Positions 14,292-20,945 of a stretch of DNA of 25,883 bases are shown here, in pieces. Under the pieces are notes generated by a model. That model saw only the letters and a list, made by a program, of their open reading frames with translations, was not told the DNA's origin and did not search any database. Made by a program: the position numbers and the translations under genes. The stretch is taken from positions 1-25,883 of the IMG/VR virus record IMGVR_UViG_3300039047_000098. The stretch is one strand, 5' to 3'. How positions within the stretch are numbered: position 1 is the first letter of the stretch; each line of letters begins with the position of its first letter. Source of the stretch: a virus.

Positions 14292-14855
14292 TTATTCCTC
14301 CAAGTTATCGTGCATTTCTCGTAATTCTTTCATTACATTGTCATACAACATTTTATTATTTCTTATTTCAGTATCTTGACTTCTGATATAATCTTTATAT
14401 TCGTCAGTCAATGCATCGGCTTCAGTCAGTTCTTTAAGCATTTTTGTATATTCGCCTATTGCTTTCAATGTTGGCTTTTGATTTTCAAATGCTTGTGCTT
14501 CTTCGTCCATATAATAACCTTTTTTACCATATGCACCAATAAGCATTAATGTTGATCTTGCTTTACCTCTGTTTAAAGCCCCAGCCCAATAATAAGGATA
14601 ATTACAATTTTTGGCATTAGCTTCGCCGTACATAGTTTCTTGCTTCAGCCCAAAGTCTGTTTGCATTTCGGCTGTTATGCGAATTGCAACACCCTCATTA
14701 TCTCTAGTTTCTAAATTATCAGTCCACTCAAAATTTATATCATGATAACTTATTATTTTATAAATACCAGTCATTGTTATAATATGTTGCCCCGCTTTAA
14801 CCCAAGTATCAACATCTTTAACTAAACCATATTTTTCTACAAATGCATCATTCAT
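14292..14855 (-). CDS. Possible recombination/annealing protein, function not established
   Basis: A 187-residue protein. The phrase YYWAGALNRGKARSTLMLIGAYGKKGYYMDEE resembles the pattern A-x-N-R-x-x-A-R-S-x-L-x-L-x-G of phage single-strand-annealing (Erf/Rad52-like) proteins, and the gene sits next to SSB- and NinG-like genes. The rest is beta-rich (MTGIYKIISYHDINFEW) with a helical acidic C-terminus. AGGAGCATAAA precedes the ATG. The resemblance is partial and the family call is tentative; it could equally be an uncharacterised accessory protein. Confidence 0.45.
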   Translation of the reverse strand: MNDAFVEKYGLVKDVDTWVKAGQHIITMTGIYKIISYHDINFEWTDNLETRDNEGVAIRITAEMQTDFGLKQETMYGEANAKNCNYPYYWAGALNRGKARSTLMLIGAYGKKGYYMDEEAQAFENQKPTLKAIGEYTKMLKELTEADALTDEYKDYIRSQDTEIRNNKMLYDNVMKELREMHDNLEE

Positions 14856-14864
14856 TTTATGCTC

Positions 14865-15107
14865 CTATTCTACATGTTCAGCTGAAACTGGATTAGCCGA
14901 AGTAATTCTTTCTTCTTCTTTCGGCTTACTAGAAATCAGCTCTTTTTCTTTGTTTATCTTATCTTGATATTGTTGTCTAACATTTCTCAAGTCTTTTGCT
15001 ATTGCTTCAATATATTCTGGATCACCCTGTCCGCTTTCTAAATAAAGTATTATATCGTCTAATAAAGCGACTGGCATACCCATAATATTTATAGTTGGCT
15101 TACTCAT
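14865..15107 (-). CDS. Small helical protein, unknown
   Basis: An 80-residue protein from ATG 15107, beginning MSKPTINIMGMPVALLDDII. This start overlaps the upstream stop by 8 bases; in-frame ATGs at 15125 and 15137 are possible but would overlap the upstream gene further. The middle is helical (IAKDLRNVRQQYQDKINKEKELI) and the end is Lys/Glu- and Ser-rich. No family recognised. Confidence 0.5.
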   Translation of the reverse strand: MSKPTINIMGMPVALLDDIILYLESGQGDPEYIEAIAKDLRNVRQQYQDKINKEKELISSKPKEEERITSANPVSAEHVE

Positions 15108-15363
15108 GATTTCTAAACATCTCATTAATATGTTCATTAATCTCTTGATAGTTTATTTTTTTGCTCGACCAAGCAACCCCGTCAGGTGTTTTTCTTTCGT
15201 GCATTTCAAACTCTAAGAGCCATTTTTCATAAGTATTGACAGATTGGGTAAAATTATTAGCCCAAACATTTTTGACAGTAGAATGTAATAGTTCGTCATT
15301 ATTTAACCATAATACCACATTCCAAGTTTCATAATTAGTATATCCATTATATTTTTTTTCCAT
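15100..15363 (-). CDS. Small protein with TNYETWN motif (DUF7249-like)
   Basis: An 87-residue protein starting MEKKYNGYTNYETWNVVLW at ATG 15363. This is the better start because TGGAGATCTC gives GGAG 5 bases upstream; the same frame stays open well upstream, but that part is antisense to the rightward genes. The opening Y-N-G-x-T-N-Y-E-T-W-N-V-x-L-W is a recurring small phage protein motif (my recollection is DUF7249). Its role is unknown. It is the first leftward gene of the replication block and faces the rightward cluster. Confidence 0.7.
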   Translation of the reverse strand: MEKKYNGYTNYETWNVVLWLNNDELLHSTVKNVWANNFTQSVNTYEKWLLEFEMHERKTPDGVAWSSKKINYQEINEHINEMFRNHE

Positions 15364-15595
15364 GAGATCTCCATTTTGTTGAATATTCATTAATGAAAGT
15401 TGCAAATAAAAGCTATATGAAACAATAATTTTTATCAATAAATTAATACATTTTTTAACTGTATAATTTTGTATAATTGATCTTTTCTTTTTTCCAAATA
15501 AATTTTTGATAATAAAAATTTTATTTCCTTTTTTAATACCAATAAATACAAGACCTACAGGTTTATTTATGTTAATTAATAAAAGAGGTATTACG
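15364..15595. promoter_or_regulatory. Divergent intergenic region between leftward and rightward genes
   Basis: About 230 bases of very AT-rich DNA with no convincing gene. Two adjacent TATAAT hexamers on the plus strand (15462-15467 and 15472-15477) are the best -10 candidates for the rightward cluster, but no good -35 lies at the right distance. The minus strand has a TTGATA with weak -10 matches. As the only place where the two strands diverge, it should carry the promoters of both groups. Confidence 0.4.
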
Positions 15596-15790
15596 ATGAT
15601 TAAAGACTCTCTTATGAGAAAAATGAATAAAGAGATGAAAGAGCTAAAAGCTAAAAAGCCTGTTAAGGAAAACAAGTATGATATGTTTTACCAAAACAGA
15701 CTTAAAAGGTGGCATATAGCAAAAGCTGAGTTGCATAACAAGATTTGCGACAGGGCTATTACACTCTTAAATAGAGGTAATTTACATTAA
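15596..15790 (+). CDS. Small basic rightward protein, unknown
   Basis: A 64-residue protein starting MIKDSLMRKMNKEMKELKAKKP. The start at 15596 is chosen because AGAGG stands 8 bases upstream; the open frame upstream has no such site. It is Lys-rich and helical, with a C-terminal HKI..RAITLLNRGNLH. It is first in the three-gene plus-strand cluster. Function unknown. Confidence 0.6.
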   Translation: MIKDSLMRKMNKEMKELKAKKPVKENKYDMFYQNRLKRWHIAKAELHNKICDRAITLLNRGNLH

Positions 15791-15796
15791 ATAAAC

Positions 15797-15814
15797 GGGG
15801 GCTGAAAAGCCCCC
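15797..15814 (+). terminator. GAAA-loop hairpin between rightward genes
   Basis: A perfect 7-bp stem, GGGGGCT with AGCCCCC, closed by a GAAA tetraloop, lies 6 bases after the first rightward stop. There is no U tract on the plus strand, so it is more likely an RNA stability element or a partial terminator. It sits just upstream of the next ribosome binding site and may influence its use. Confidence 0.45.
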
Positions 15815-15831
15815 ACAAAATGGAGAAAAAA

Positions 15832-16140
15832 ATGAATAAAAATGAATATAAAAAAAATAAAATATGGTATTCCGAAGCTGAGAGCTTATTGCTTAACAAA
15901 AAAATTGTTGCGATAGCTTGGCAAAAATGGGATAATGAAGATGTTGACTCTGCGACTGGATTAGTATTTACAACAGACGATGACACAACATTTTTTATAA
16001 GTTGTGATGATGAAGGTAATGAGCCTGGTGCATTACATTGGGTTAATGATAAAAGAAAAAATAGATGGGGCATCTTACCAACAGATGTCGCTGATGTTAA
16101 TGATTTAATCAAATATGAAAGCGAGAATAAAAATGGATAA
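15832..16140 (+). CDS. Small acidic rightward protein, unknown
   Basis: A 102-residue protein from ATG 15832, beginning MNKNEYKKNKIWYSEAESLL. An ATG at 15820 also exists, but it lies over the GGAG that serves the 15832 start. The middle has IVAIAWQKWDNEDVDSATGLVFTTDDDTTFFISCDDEGNEPGALHWV, a beta-rich, acidic stretch. It overlaps the papain-like gene. No family recognised. Confidence 0.6.
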   Translation: MNKNEYKKNKIWYSEAESLLLNKKIVAIAWQKWDNEDVDSATGLVFTTDDDTTFFISCDDEGNEPGALHWVNDKRKNRWGILPTDVADVNDLIKYESENKNG

Positions 16141-16588
16141 AATATGGGAATATAATGACGGCGGTAGATTTAAAGCTGGTTTTGTAGGTAATGCTGGAGA
16201 TTGTGTTGTCAGAGCTATTGCGATTGCAACTGATTTGCCTTATGATAAAGTATATTATGATTTGGCTGAAGCCAATAGAGAATATGCAAAGGGTAAAAGA
16301 AACTATGTTGCAAAGTATATACAAAAAAGAGGAAGTACTGCTAGAAATGGTGTTTACAAACAAGTTTTCAGACCTTATCTTGAAAGTCTGGGCTTTAAGT
16401 TTGTGCCAACTATGGGCATCGGCTCTGGCTGTAAAGTGCATTTAAAAGCCAATGAGTTGCCAAGCGGTAAAATTATTTGTTCCGTTTCTAAGCATCTCGT
16501 TGCAGTAATTGACGGAGTAATACAAGACACTCATGATTGTACTAGAAATGGAACAAGATGTGTTTATGGTTATTTTGTCAAGAGTTAG
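16133..16588 (+). CDS. Papain-like cysteine protease-fold protein
   Basis: A 151-residue protein from ATG 16133. The N-terminal part GNAGDCVVRAIAIATDLPYDKVY places Cys24 at the head of a helix, as in papain-like and C39-like enzymes. The C-terminal part has SKHLVAVIDGVIQDTHDC, giving His121 and Asp132 in the spacing expected for a catalytic triad. The later NGTRCVYGYF closes a beta sheet. The family call is by pattern; the substrate (host or phage protein, peptide, or none) is unknown. As the last gene of the only rightward cluster, it may be expressed early, separately from the late genes. Confidence 0.6.
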   Translation: MDKIWEYNDGGRFKAGFVGNAGDCVVRAIAIATDLPYDKVYYDLAEANREYAKGKRNYVAKYIQKRGSTARNGVYKQVFRPYLESLGFKFVPTMGIGSGCKVHLKANELPSGKIICSVSKHLVAVIDGVIQDTHDCTRNGTRCVYGYFVKS

Positions 16589-16613
16589 TTAAGTCAATAT
16601 ACCTCAAACAAAG

Positions 16614-16639
16614 AAGCCCCAAATTAATGGGGCTTTTTT
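16614..16639 (+). terminator. Intrinsic terminator, probably serving both converging strands
   Basis: AAGCCCC (16614-16620) pairs with GGGGCTT (16629-16635) across an 8-base loop and runs into TTTT on the plus strand, a standard rho-independent terminator for the rightward cluster. On the minus strand the same hairpin lies 14 bases after the stop of the gene ending at 16650 and is followed by a T-rich run, so it may also end tail transcription. Confidence 0.75.
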
Positions 16640-16649
16640 GTATTTCAGG

Positions 16650-17411
16650 TTATTGAATTTGCTGACGAAGTCTAATCTGAGTAGAAAATCTTCCGTCAGC
16701 TATCTCGGTGAATGTCAGTGTCTGTTCGAGTCTAACCCAATGAAAGAGTGTTCCGTCAAAATAAAGAAATTTCTTTCTTTGTCCTAACAAATGATCTTGC
16801 ATTGTGGTTAAATTTGTTTTGAAAGTGTTTGATATGTTTTGAAAACTGATTGTAATAACCTCTTGTCCTTGATTGACATTCAATACATACTCAACACCGC
16901 CCAAAGACCTTTGGACTGAATTTTGATAATCAATATTCGATTGAACATTAACATCAGGCTCAACTTCAAAAGATAGTTTTTTGCCTATTAAAATTTCTGA
17001 TACATTTGAAACAGATCCAGCAAAGATAGAATAAAATTTAGTTCCTGAAGTTTCTGTAAGGTCTGCAACTGCCCAACCTGCACCACTTACTGCTGATATT
17101 GTGCCTTTGCTTGCTCCAATAGTTGTTGTATCACTTATGTGAAAATTAATTATTGTTCCGCTTGATACTCCGTCATCTCCAGTAAAATATACAGCTGCTG
17201 CATCTGCTGTTGCTGTGGACCCCACGGCATATTGTATCCCGTCATTATTTTGTACTGCACTAATCACTGTGCCAATATTTTCATCATTGGCTCTTTCGTG
17301 ATCTGTAATGGCTGTGCCTGGTGTAAAAGTACTTCCGTCAGAAGTACCTTCACTTGAAGTATTATCACTTCTATACATATTAATTGAATCATAAATAAAA
17401 TAACTGCTCAT
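16650..17411 (-). CDS. Tail-associated structural protein, unknown
   Basis: A 253-residue protein whose start overlaps the stop of the large hub-like gene as ATGA. The N-terminal two thirds is Ser/Thr/Gly/Ala-rich and beta-like (IGTVISAVQNNDGIQYAVGST, GTIINFHISDTTTIGAS). The C-terminal part (VITISFQNISNTFKTNLTTMQ ... KKFLYFDGTLFHWVRLEQTLTF) has the look of a tail or baseplate sandwich domain. As the last gene of the leftward tail module, it is likely a distal tail or receptor-side component. No firm family. Confidence 0.55.
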   Translation of the reverse strand: MSSYFIYDSINMYRSDNTSSEGTSDGSTFTPGTAITDHERANDENIGTVISAVQNNDGIQYAVGSTATADAAAVYFTGDDGVSSGTIINFHISDTTTIGASKGTISAVSGAGWAVADLTETSGTKFYSIFAGSVSNVSEILIGKKLSFEVEPDVNVQSNIDYQNSVQRSLGGVEYVLNVNQGQEVITISFQNISNTFKTNLTTMQDHLLGQRKKFLYFDGTLFHWVRLEQTLTFTEIADGRFSTQIRLRQQIQ

Positions 17412-19708
17412 ATTTCCCTCGTAATTATAGACACTTTACCTACCTGTCTTTTTAAGTTTGTTATTATAAATTTTTTACCACTCCAAGACTCTTTAAATAA
17501 ATTTGTTGGCATTGCAACAAAGCTATCAAAAGTATCTGATATTTCGCTAAATGGTGTACCAAGATCTGCAAAAGTAATAGAGGAAAAGTCTATAAAATCT
17601 CCGACTTGAAGCATACCATACTTTTCTGGATTAACAAGAGTTGACTTTACTATTGTTTTATAATTACCAAAAAGCTTAGTTCTAAAATTTAACCAACTTT
17701 TATTTCTTTCAGTTCCGTTTGTTTCAACAGCATCAAATAAATGATTAAGGTTTATTTCTTGTTTTTGCTCTTTGACATCATCAAATATAACATCGTGATC
17801 ATCAAGCTCATATGATGCTTGTTTTAAAAATTGATTTTCAGCTGGGTGTTTTTTATAGTTTATTAAAATATTTGTTTCAAGATCCTGAGCTGGTGTAATG
17901 CTTAATTCATAATCAGAAATATCATTTTGTGATAATGCAACATTAGCTGTCGGGTTATCTCTAATTGTAAAATATCTTAAAGGGTGAACACCTGTTATGC
18001 TTGTTTGTTGTGCCTGTGGACTAAATTCAAAAAAGAAACAGCCCTCATATTGAAGTTCTTGTAAAATGCTTTCTAAGTTTAAAGACTCTTGAACATTTAA
18101 TCTTGTTTGCCAATGCACTGTGCTTGTGCTATCTACATTAGTAGTATCACTATCTCTCAGCTCAGCTACATTTTTAAATCCTGAAGCTTCTATTTCAGCA
18201 TCACTTGTATAATCATCAACACCTAATATATCATGTAATAAGTTTCTATGTATTGCCACAGGGTTATTTAAATCCGATAATGTTGCGTGTCCGCTGTGTG
18301 CCCTAAAACTTTCTGTGGTAATATCTCTGGCTAAATATACTTTTTCTACACCTGCATTAAATTCTTGTGAAGCTATTGGCTCATTAGCTGTATCATTTTC
18401 GGCTGTAATAGTTAAGAAAATATTATTCAATATAACATTGAAGCTTGTGTAATCTCCGTCCCCTGAAGCATTGAATTTAAAGCTTAAATACAACTCATCA
18501 GGTAAAGTACCATTATCAAGTATTGAAGCTATATCAGTAGAAGTTGCCAAAGCTTCATTTGTTCTATCAACTTTATCTCCACTGCTTGAAGATCCTACAA
18601 GCTCTACATCTCCCGAAGTTGATCCAAAGCTTGAGCTTAATGAAGTTGCTAAATTAAAAAATGCTCCGTCAGTTCCTGCTGGGCTTCCTGTTATAGTTTG
18701 ACTATATGTGCCTGACAGTCCCAAAGTTATTGCTGTTATTTTACCTGTTGCTTGTGGCATTTTCAATTGTAATACAACACCTCTAGCATCTCCCGAAAAC
18801 CCTGAGCTTTGAGAAAATGTTGCCCCATTGCCAGTATTACCATTAAAAGCTTGTGCTAATGTTCCTGAGCTTAAACTTACTCCTGAGCCTACAAGTGTTT
18901 GGGTTATTTCGTCAGGAAGCATATTGAATTGCCTTTGCATGCTTTTTGGTACTGACAAAATAGAAGCCCCGTCAATAGTAGCAATAGTATTGTTTGTGCT
19001 TGTCATACCAGTCAGCTCAATAAATCTTTTCATACTTTTATCATAAAACTCAAGCTTTTCAGTTCCTGTTGTCCCCTGAGGAACAATATATAAAAAATTT
19101 GCTCCGTCATTTTTAAGAAATGGACACGGGTAAACATCTTGCCCATTAGTGAAGCTAGTGTTTGGTGTATATTCCCCATATACTAATGGTATATTTCTGT
19201 TATTATATTGTGGGTTTGTAGCATTGCTTGTTCTTGAACTTGGCACAGAAACATTTTGAAATGGTCTTGTGCTTATTAAAGTCAAAATAATAGTGTTATT
19301 TCTGTAAGCAAAACTGCTTACTTTACCACTAAATATTTGTAATGCATTGTTTGCTGTGTTATCGTGATCTATTTGCGACAATATGTTCACATGTCCATTA
19401 ATTGTATCACTACCAAGCAATTCAAGCAAAGTTGTCCCGTCTAGATTAATATTAGCTAGATTTAATGTAATAGATCCTGTCTTTGTTGAAAAAGATTTTA
19501 AGTCCAAGCTGTAAGATATGCTTGGCTTATTCAATATAGCTGGATAATAATTAATAGAATTATATGCTGTTTCGCTAAAACTAAATGTAAAGTCAGGTGT
19601 ATTTGTTGTTAAAATATTTGTATTTGTATTTTTGAATATTTGAACTAACCAATTCTCTGTCATACTTGAAGATAGTTTTGCTTCATAGTTTGTATTTGTA
19701 AAGCTCAT
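17408..19708 (-). CDS. Tail hub / baseplate-like structural protein
   Basis: A 766-residue protein, the largest in the window, in the place expected for the tail hub after the tape measure. The N-terminal region includes STKTGSITLNLANINLDGT, and a phrase of the form N-I-P-L-V-Y-G-E-Y-T recurs in phage tail hub/baseplate proteins. The middle is Ser/Gly/Thr-rich (SSGDKVDRTNEAL). The C-terminal part has YELSITPAQDLETNILINYKKHPAENQFLKQ and a domain ending in SGKKFIITNLKRQVGKVSIITREI. It probably forms the trimeric tip at the tail end. No enzymatic motif is seen. The start overlaps a tiny basic gene as ATGA. Confidence 0.65.
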   Translation of the reverse strand: MSFTNTNYEAKLSSSMTENWLVQIFKNTNTNILTTNTPDFTFSFSETAYNSINYYPAILNKPSISYSLDLKSFSTKTGSITLNLANINLDGTTLLELLGSDTINGHVNILSQIDHDNTANNALQIFSGKVSSFAYRNNTIILTLISTRPFQNVSVPSSRTSNATNPQYNNRNIPLVYGEYTPNTSFTNGQDVYPCPFLKNDGANFLYIVPQGTTGTEKLEFYDKSMKRFIELTGMTSTNNTIATIDGASILSVPKSMQRQFNMLPDEITQTLVGSGVSLSSGTLAQAFNGNTGNGATFSQSSGFSGDARGVVLQLKMPQATGKITAITLGLSGTYSQTITGSPAGTDGAFFNLATSLSSSFGSTSGDVELVGSSSSGDKVDRTNEALATSTDIASILDNGTLPDELYLSFKFNASGDGDYTSFNVILNNIFLTITAENDTANEPIASQEFNAGVEKVYLARDITTESFRAHSGHATLSDLNNPVAIHRNLLHDILGVDDYTSDAEIEASGFKNVAELRDSDTTNVDSTSTVHWQTRLNVQESLNLESILQELQYEGCFFFEFSPQAQQTSITGVHPLRYFTIRDNPTANVALSQNDISDYELSITPAQDLETNILINYKKHPAENQFLKQASYELDDHDVIFDDVKEQKQEINLNHLFDAVETNGTERNKSWLNFRTKLFGNYKTIVKSTLVNPEKYGMLQVGDFIDFSSITFADLGTPFSEISDTFDSFVAMPTNLFKESWSGKKFIITNLKRQVGKVSIITREI

Positions 19709-19956
19709 CTTCTTCTCTTTCTTTTACCTCTAATTAAATCAGCATCTGCTTTTCTTGCTCCGCCTTTACCTGTCACGAAAGATCTTACTCGTCCCATAGC
19801 CCAAGCATGTGCTGAAACAGATCGACTTCCAGCCGAATAATATGCACCTAATCCTCTTTTATAAACTTTTCTTAAAGTAGCCATAGAATAACCTCTATTG
19901 GCATACTTCTTTAAATTTTTGGTAATACTACCTCTTTTTCTTCTTCTTTTTACCAC
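19705..19956 (-). CDS. Small very basic protein (DUF5824-like)
   Basis: An 83-residue protein, about one third Arg/Lys, read from a GTG at 19956 with AGAGAG 7 bases upstream. An ATG at 19884 (with AGAGG 7 bases upstream) would shorten it to 59 residues. The core MATLRKVYKRGLGAYYSAGSRSVSAHAWAMGRVRSFVTGKGGARKADADL is a small conserved phrase that I recall from several marine phage proteins of the DUF5824 type. The role is unknown; virion peptide or DNA-contact protein is plausible. It overlaps its neighbours on both sides. Confidence 0.6.
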   Translation of the reverse strand: MVKRRRKRGSITKNLKKYANRGYSMATLRKVYKRGLGAYYSAGSRSVSAHAWAMGRVRSFVTGKGGARKADADLIRGKRKRRR

Positions 19957-20134
19957 GAGCTGCTCTCTTTCTGCTAATTTCGTTCATCATTGCGGGTGTT
20001 AGCTTTCCAGCTTTATAAAGCTTAGCTGTTCTTTTGATTTCTCTTTCAGCTTTCTTTTTATTTTTAACACCTGCCAAATATCTTTTTGGCGTCCCGCCTT
20101 TTGTCTTTCTTACTTTCCTAAATCTTTTTGCCAT
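19928..20134 (-). CDS. Small Lys-rich basic protein
   Basis: A 68-residue protein starting MAKRFRKVRKTKGGTPKRYLAG and ending RGKKKKKKR. The composition (roughly half Lys/Arg) and the phrase G-x-P-K-R-Y-L-A-G followed by KKAEREIKRTAKLYKAGKLT match short marine phage proteins of unknown function. The ATG overlaps the upstream stop as TAATG. It forms a pair with the next basic gene, overlapping it by 29 bases. Confidence 0.6.
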   Translation of the reverse strand: MAKRFRKVRKTKGGTPKRYLAGVKNKKKAEREIKRTAKLYKAGKLTPAMMNEISRKRAARGKKKKKKR

Positions 20135-20514
20135 TATTTTATTTCCAATCGTATCTTTCTCAAGATCTCATTTTCATCAAACTTCATAGATATACCAGCT
20201 TCAAATCGCATTACTTCTTTGCCTTTTTCAAAAATAATAATTGTTGGCACAGTCTTAATGTTCCACTCTTTTTGAATAACAGCTCCAATGTTTTTGTTTG
20301 CAAGATCTATTTCTGCAACATAACAATCTTTCAGCTTCTCAATTTCTAATCTGTTGGCAAAATTCCAACTTGCGTTTACCTGCACTACTGCACAATCTTC
20401 AAGACTCATTAATTGTATTGCTTGAAAATTATTCAGATTAATTGCCTGAGAGTGCAATGGCGATAACCACAAACAGATACCAAGCAAGTATCCCAAACCA
20501 TAAAACCAATTCAT
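20134..20514 (-). CDS. Exported thioredoxin-fold protein lacking the CxxC site
   Basis: A 126-residue protein with a 24-residue signal-like N-terminus (hydrophobic LGYLLGICLWLSPL, then a possible cleavage after HSQA). The mature part has a thioredoxin pattern: VVQVNASWNFAN where WCGPC would be (Trp50, no Cys), the DLANKNIGAVIQKEWNI helix, and TVPTIIIFEKGKEVMRFEAGI with the cis-Pro near residue 90. The redox Cys pair is replaced, so it cannot act as a normal thioredoxin; a binding, chaperone or virion role is likely. GAGG lies 8 bases before the ATG. It follows a small coiled-coil gene. Confidence 0.6.
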   Translation of the reverse strand: MNWFYGLGYLLGICLWLSPLHSQAINLNNFQAIQLMSLEDCAVVQVNASWNFANRLEIEKLKDCYVAEIDLANKNIGAVIQKEWNIKTVPTIIIFEKGKEVMRFEAGISMKFDENEILRKIRLEIK

Positions 20515-20528
20515 GTCCGTACCTCATA

Positions 20529-20825
20529 TTAATTATTGTTCATTTTCAGTAGAGTATCATTAATGCTTCTTGTATCTTCTTTAATGTCATCTACTTTTTC
20601 TTCTAACTTTTCTACTTTTTCTTCAGTATTCATAATACTATTTCTGATCATTTGATCTTTTAAATCATATTCTGTTCTACTTACAGGGGGCTCAGGAAGT
20701 TCTTTTGCTTCTTGAATGTCTGCTTGTAGATTAAACCAAAGCCCAACAACCATAAATATTGATACAGCAATACTAACTGCTGTTTCGATACTTAATGTGA
20801 ATTTTGTATCTTTCCCAACTTGCAT
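20529..20825 (-). CDS. Small membrane protein with a C-terminal coiled coil (holin- or spanin-like candidate)
   Basis: A 98-residue protein with one N-terminal transmembrane helix (SIETAVSIAVSIFMVVGLWFNL, about residues 12-33), a short PPVSR linker and a Glu/Lys/Asp-rich coiled coil (MNTEEKVEKLEEKVDDIKEDTRS, about 65-87). AGGAG lies 10 bases before the ATG, inside the end of the upstream mini-gene. The architecture fits a type of single-pass phage membrane protein; a holin or spanin role is only a guess because no lysin is nearby. Confidence 0.5.
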   Translation of the reverse strand: MQVGKDTKFTLSIETAVSIAVSIFMVVGLWFNLQADIQEAKELPEPPVSRTEYDLKDQMIRNSIMNTEEKVEKLEEKVDDIKEDTRSINDTLLKMNNN

Positions 20826-20828
20826 TTT

Positions 20829-20945
20829 CTAATATCTCCTAATTTTTATTTTTCGTTTTTTTAATCTATCTTTCGTACTTGTTTTTTTAGTACCATGAAT
20901 TCTTTTGCCTAAATGTACTCTTGCTGTCTGTTTTGTTATGTTCAT
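20829..20945 (-). CDS. 38-residue very basic mini-protein
   Basis: The minus frame from ATG 20945 to TAG 20829 encodes 38 residues, about 45% Arg/Lys/His, beginning MNITKQTARVHLGKRIHGTK and ending in a KKRKIKIRRY tail. The ATG overlaps the tape-measure TGA as ATGA, and the downstream gene's ribosome binding site lies in its end. That packing is the main evidence it is translated. It resembles the other basic mini-proteins in this module. Function unknown; nucleic-acid binding is inferred from charge only. Confidence 0.55.
   Translation of the reverse strand: MNITKQTARVHLGKRIHGTKKTSTKDRLKKRKIKIRRY

Noticed and set aside
15364-15675. Leftward extension of the TNYETWN gene with a hydrophobic N-terminus
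   Set aside because: The extra part is antisense to a rightward gene with its own ribosome binding site, is very AT-rich, and the ATG at 15363 has a GGAG site; the apparent membrane segment is a by-product of AT-rich antisense sequence.
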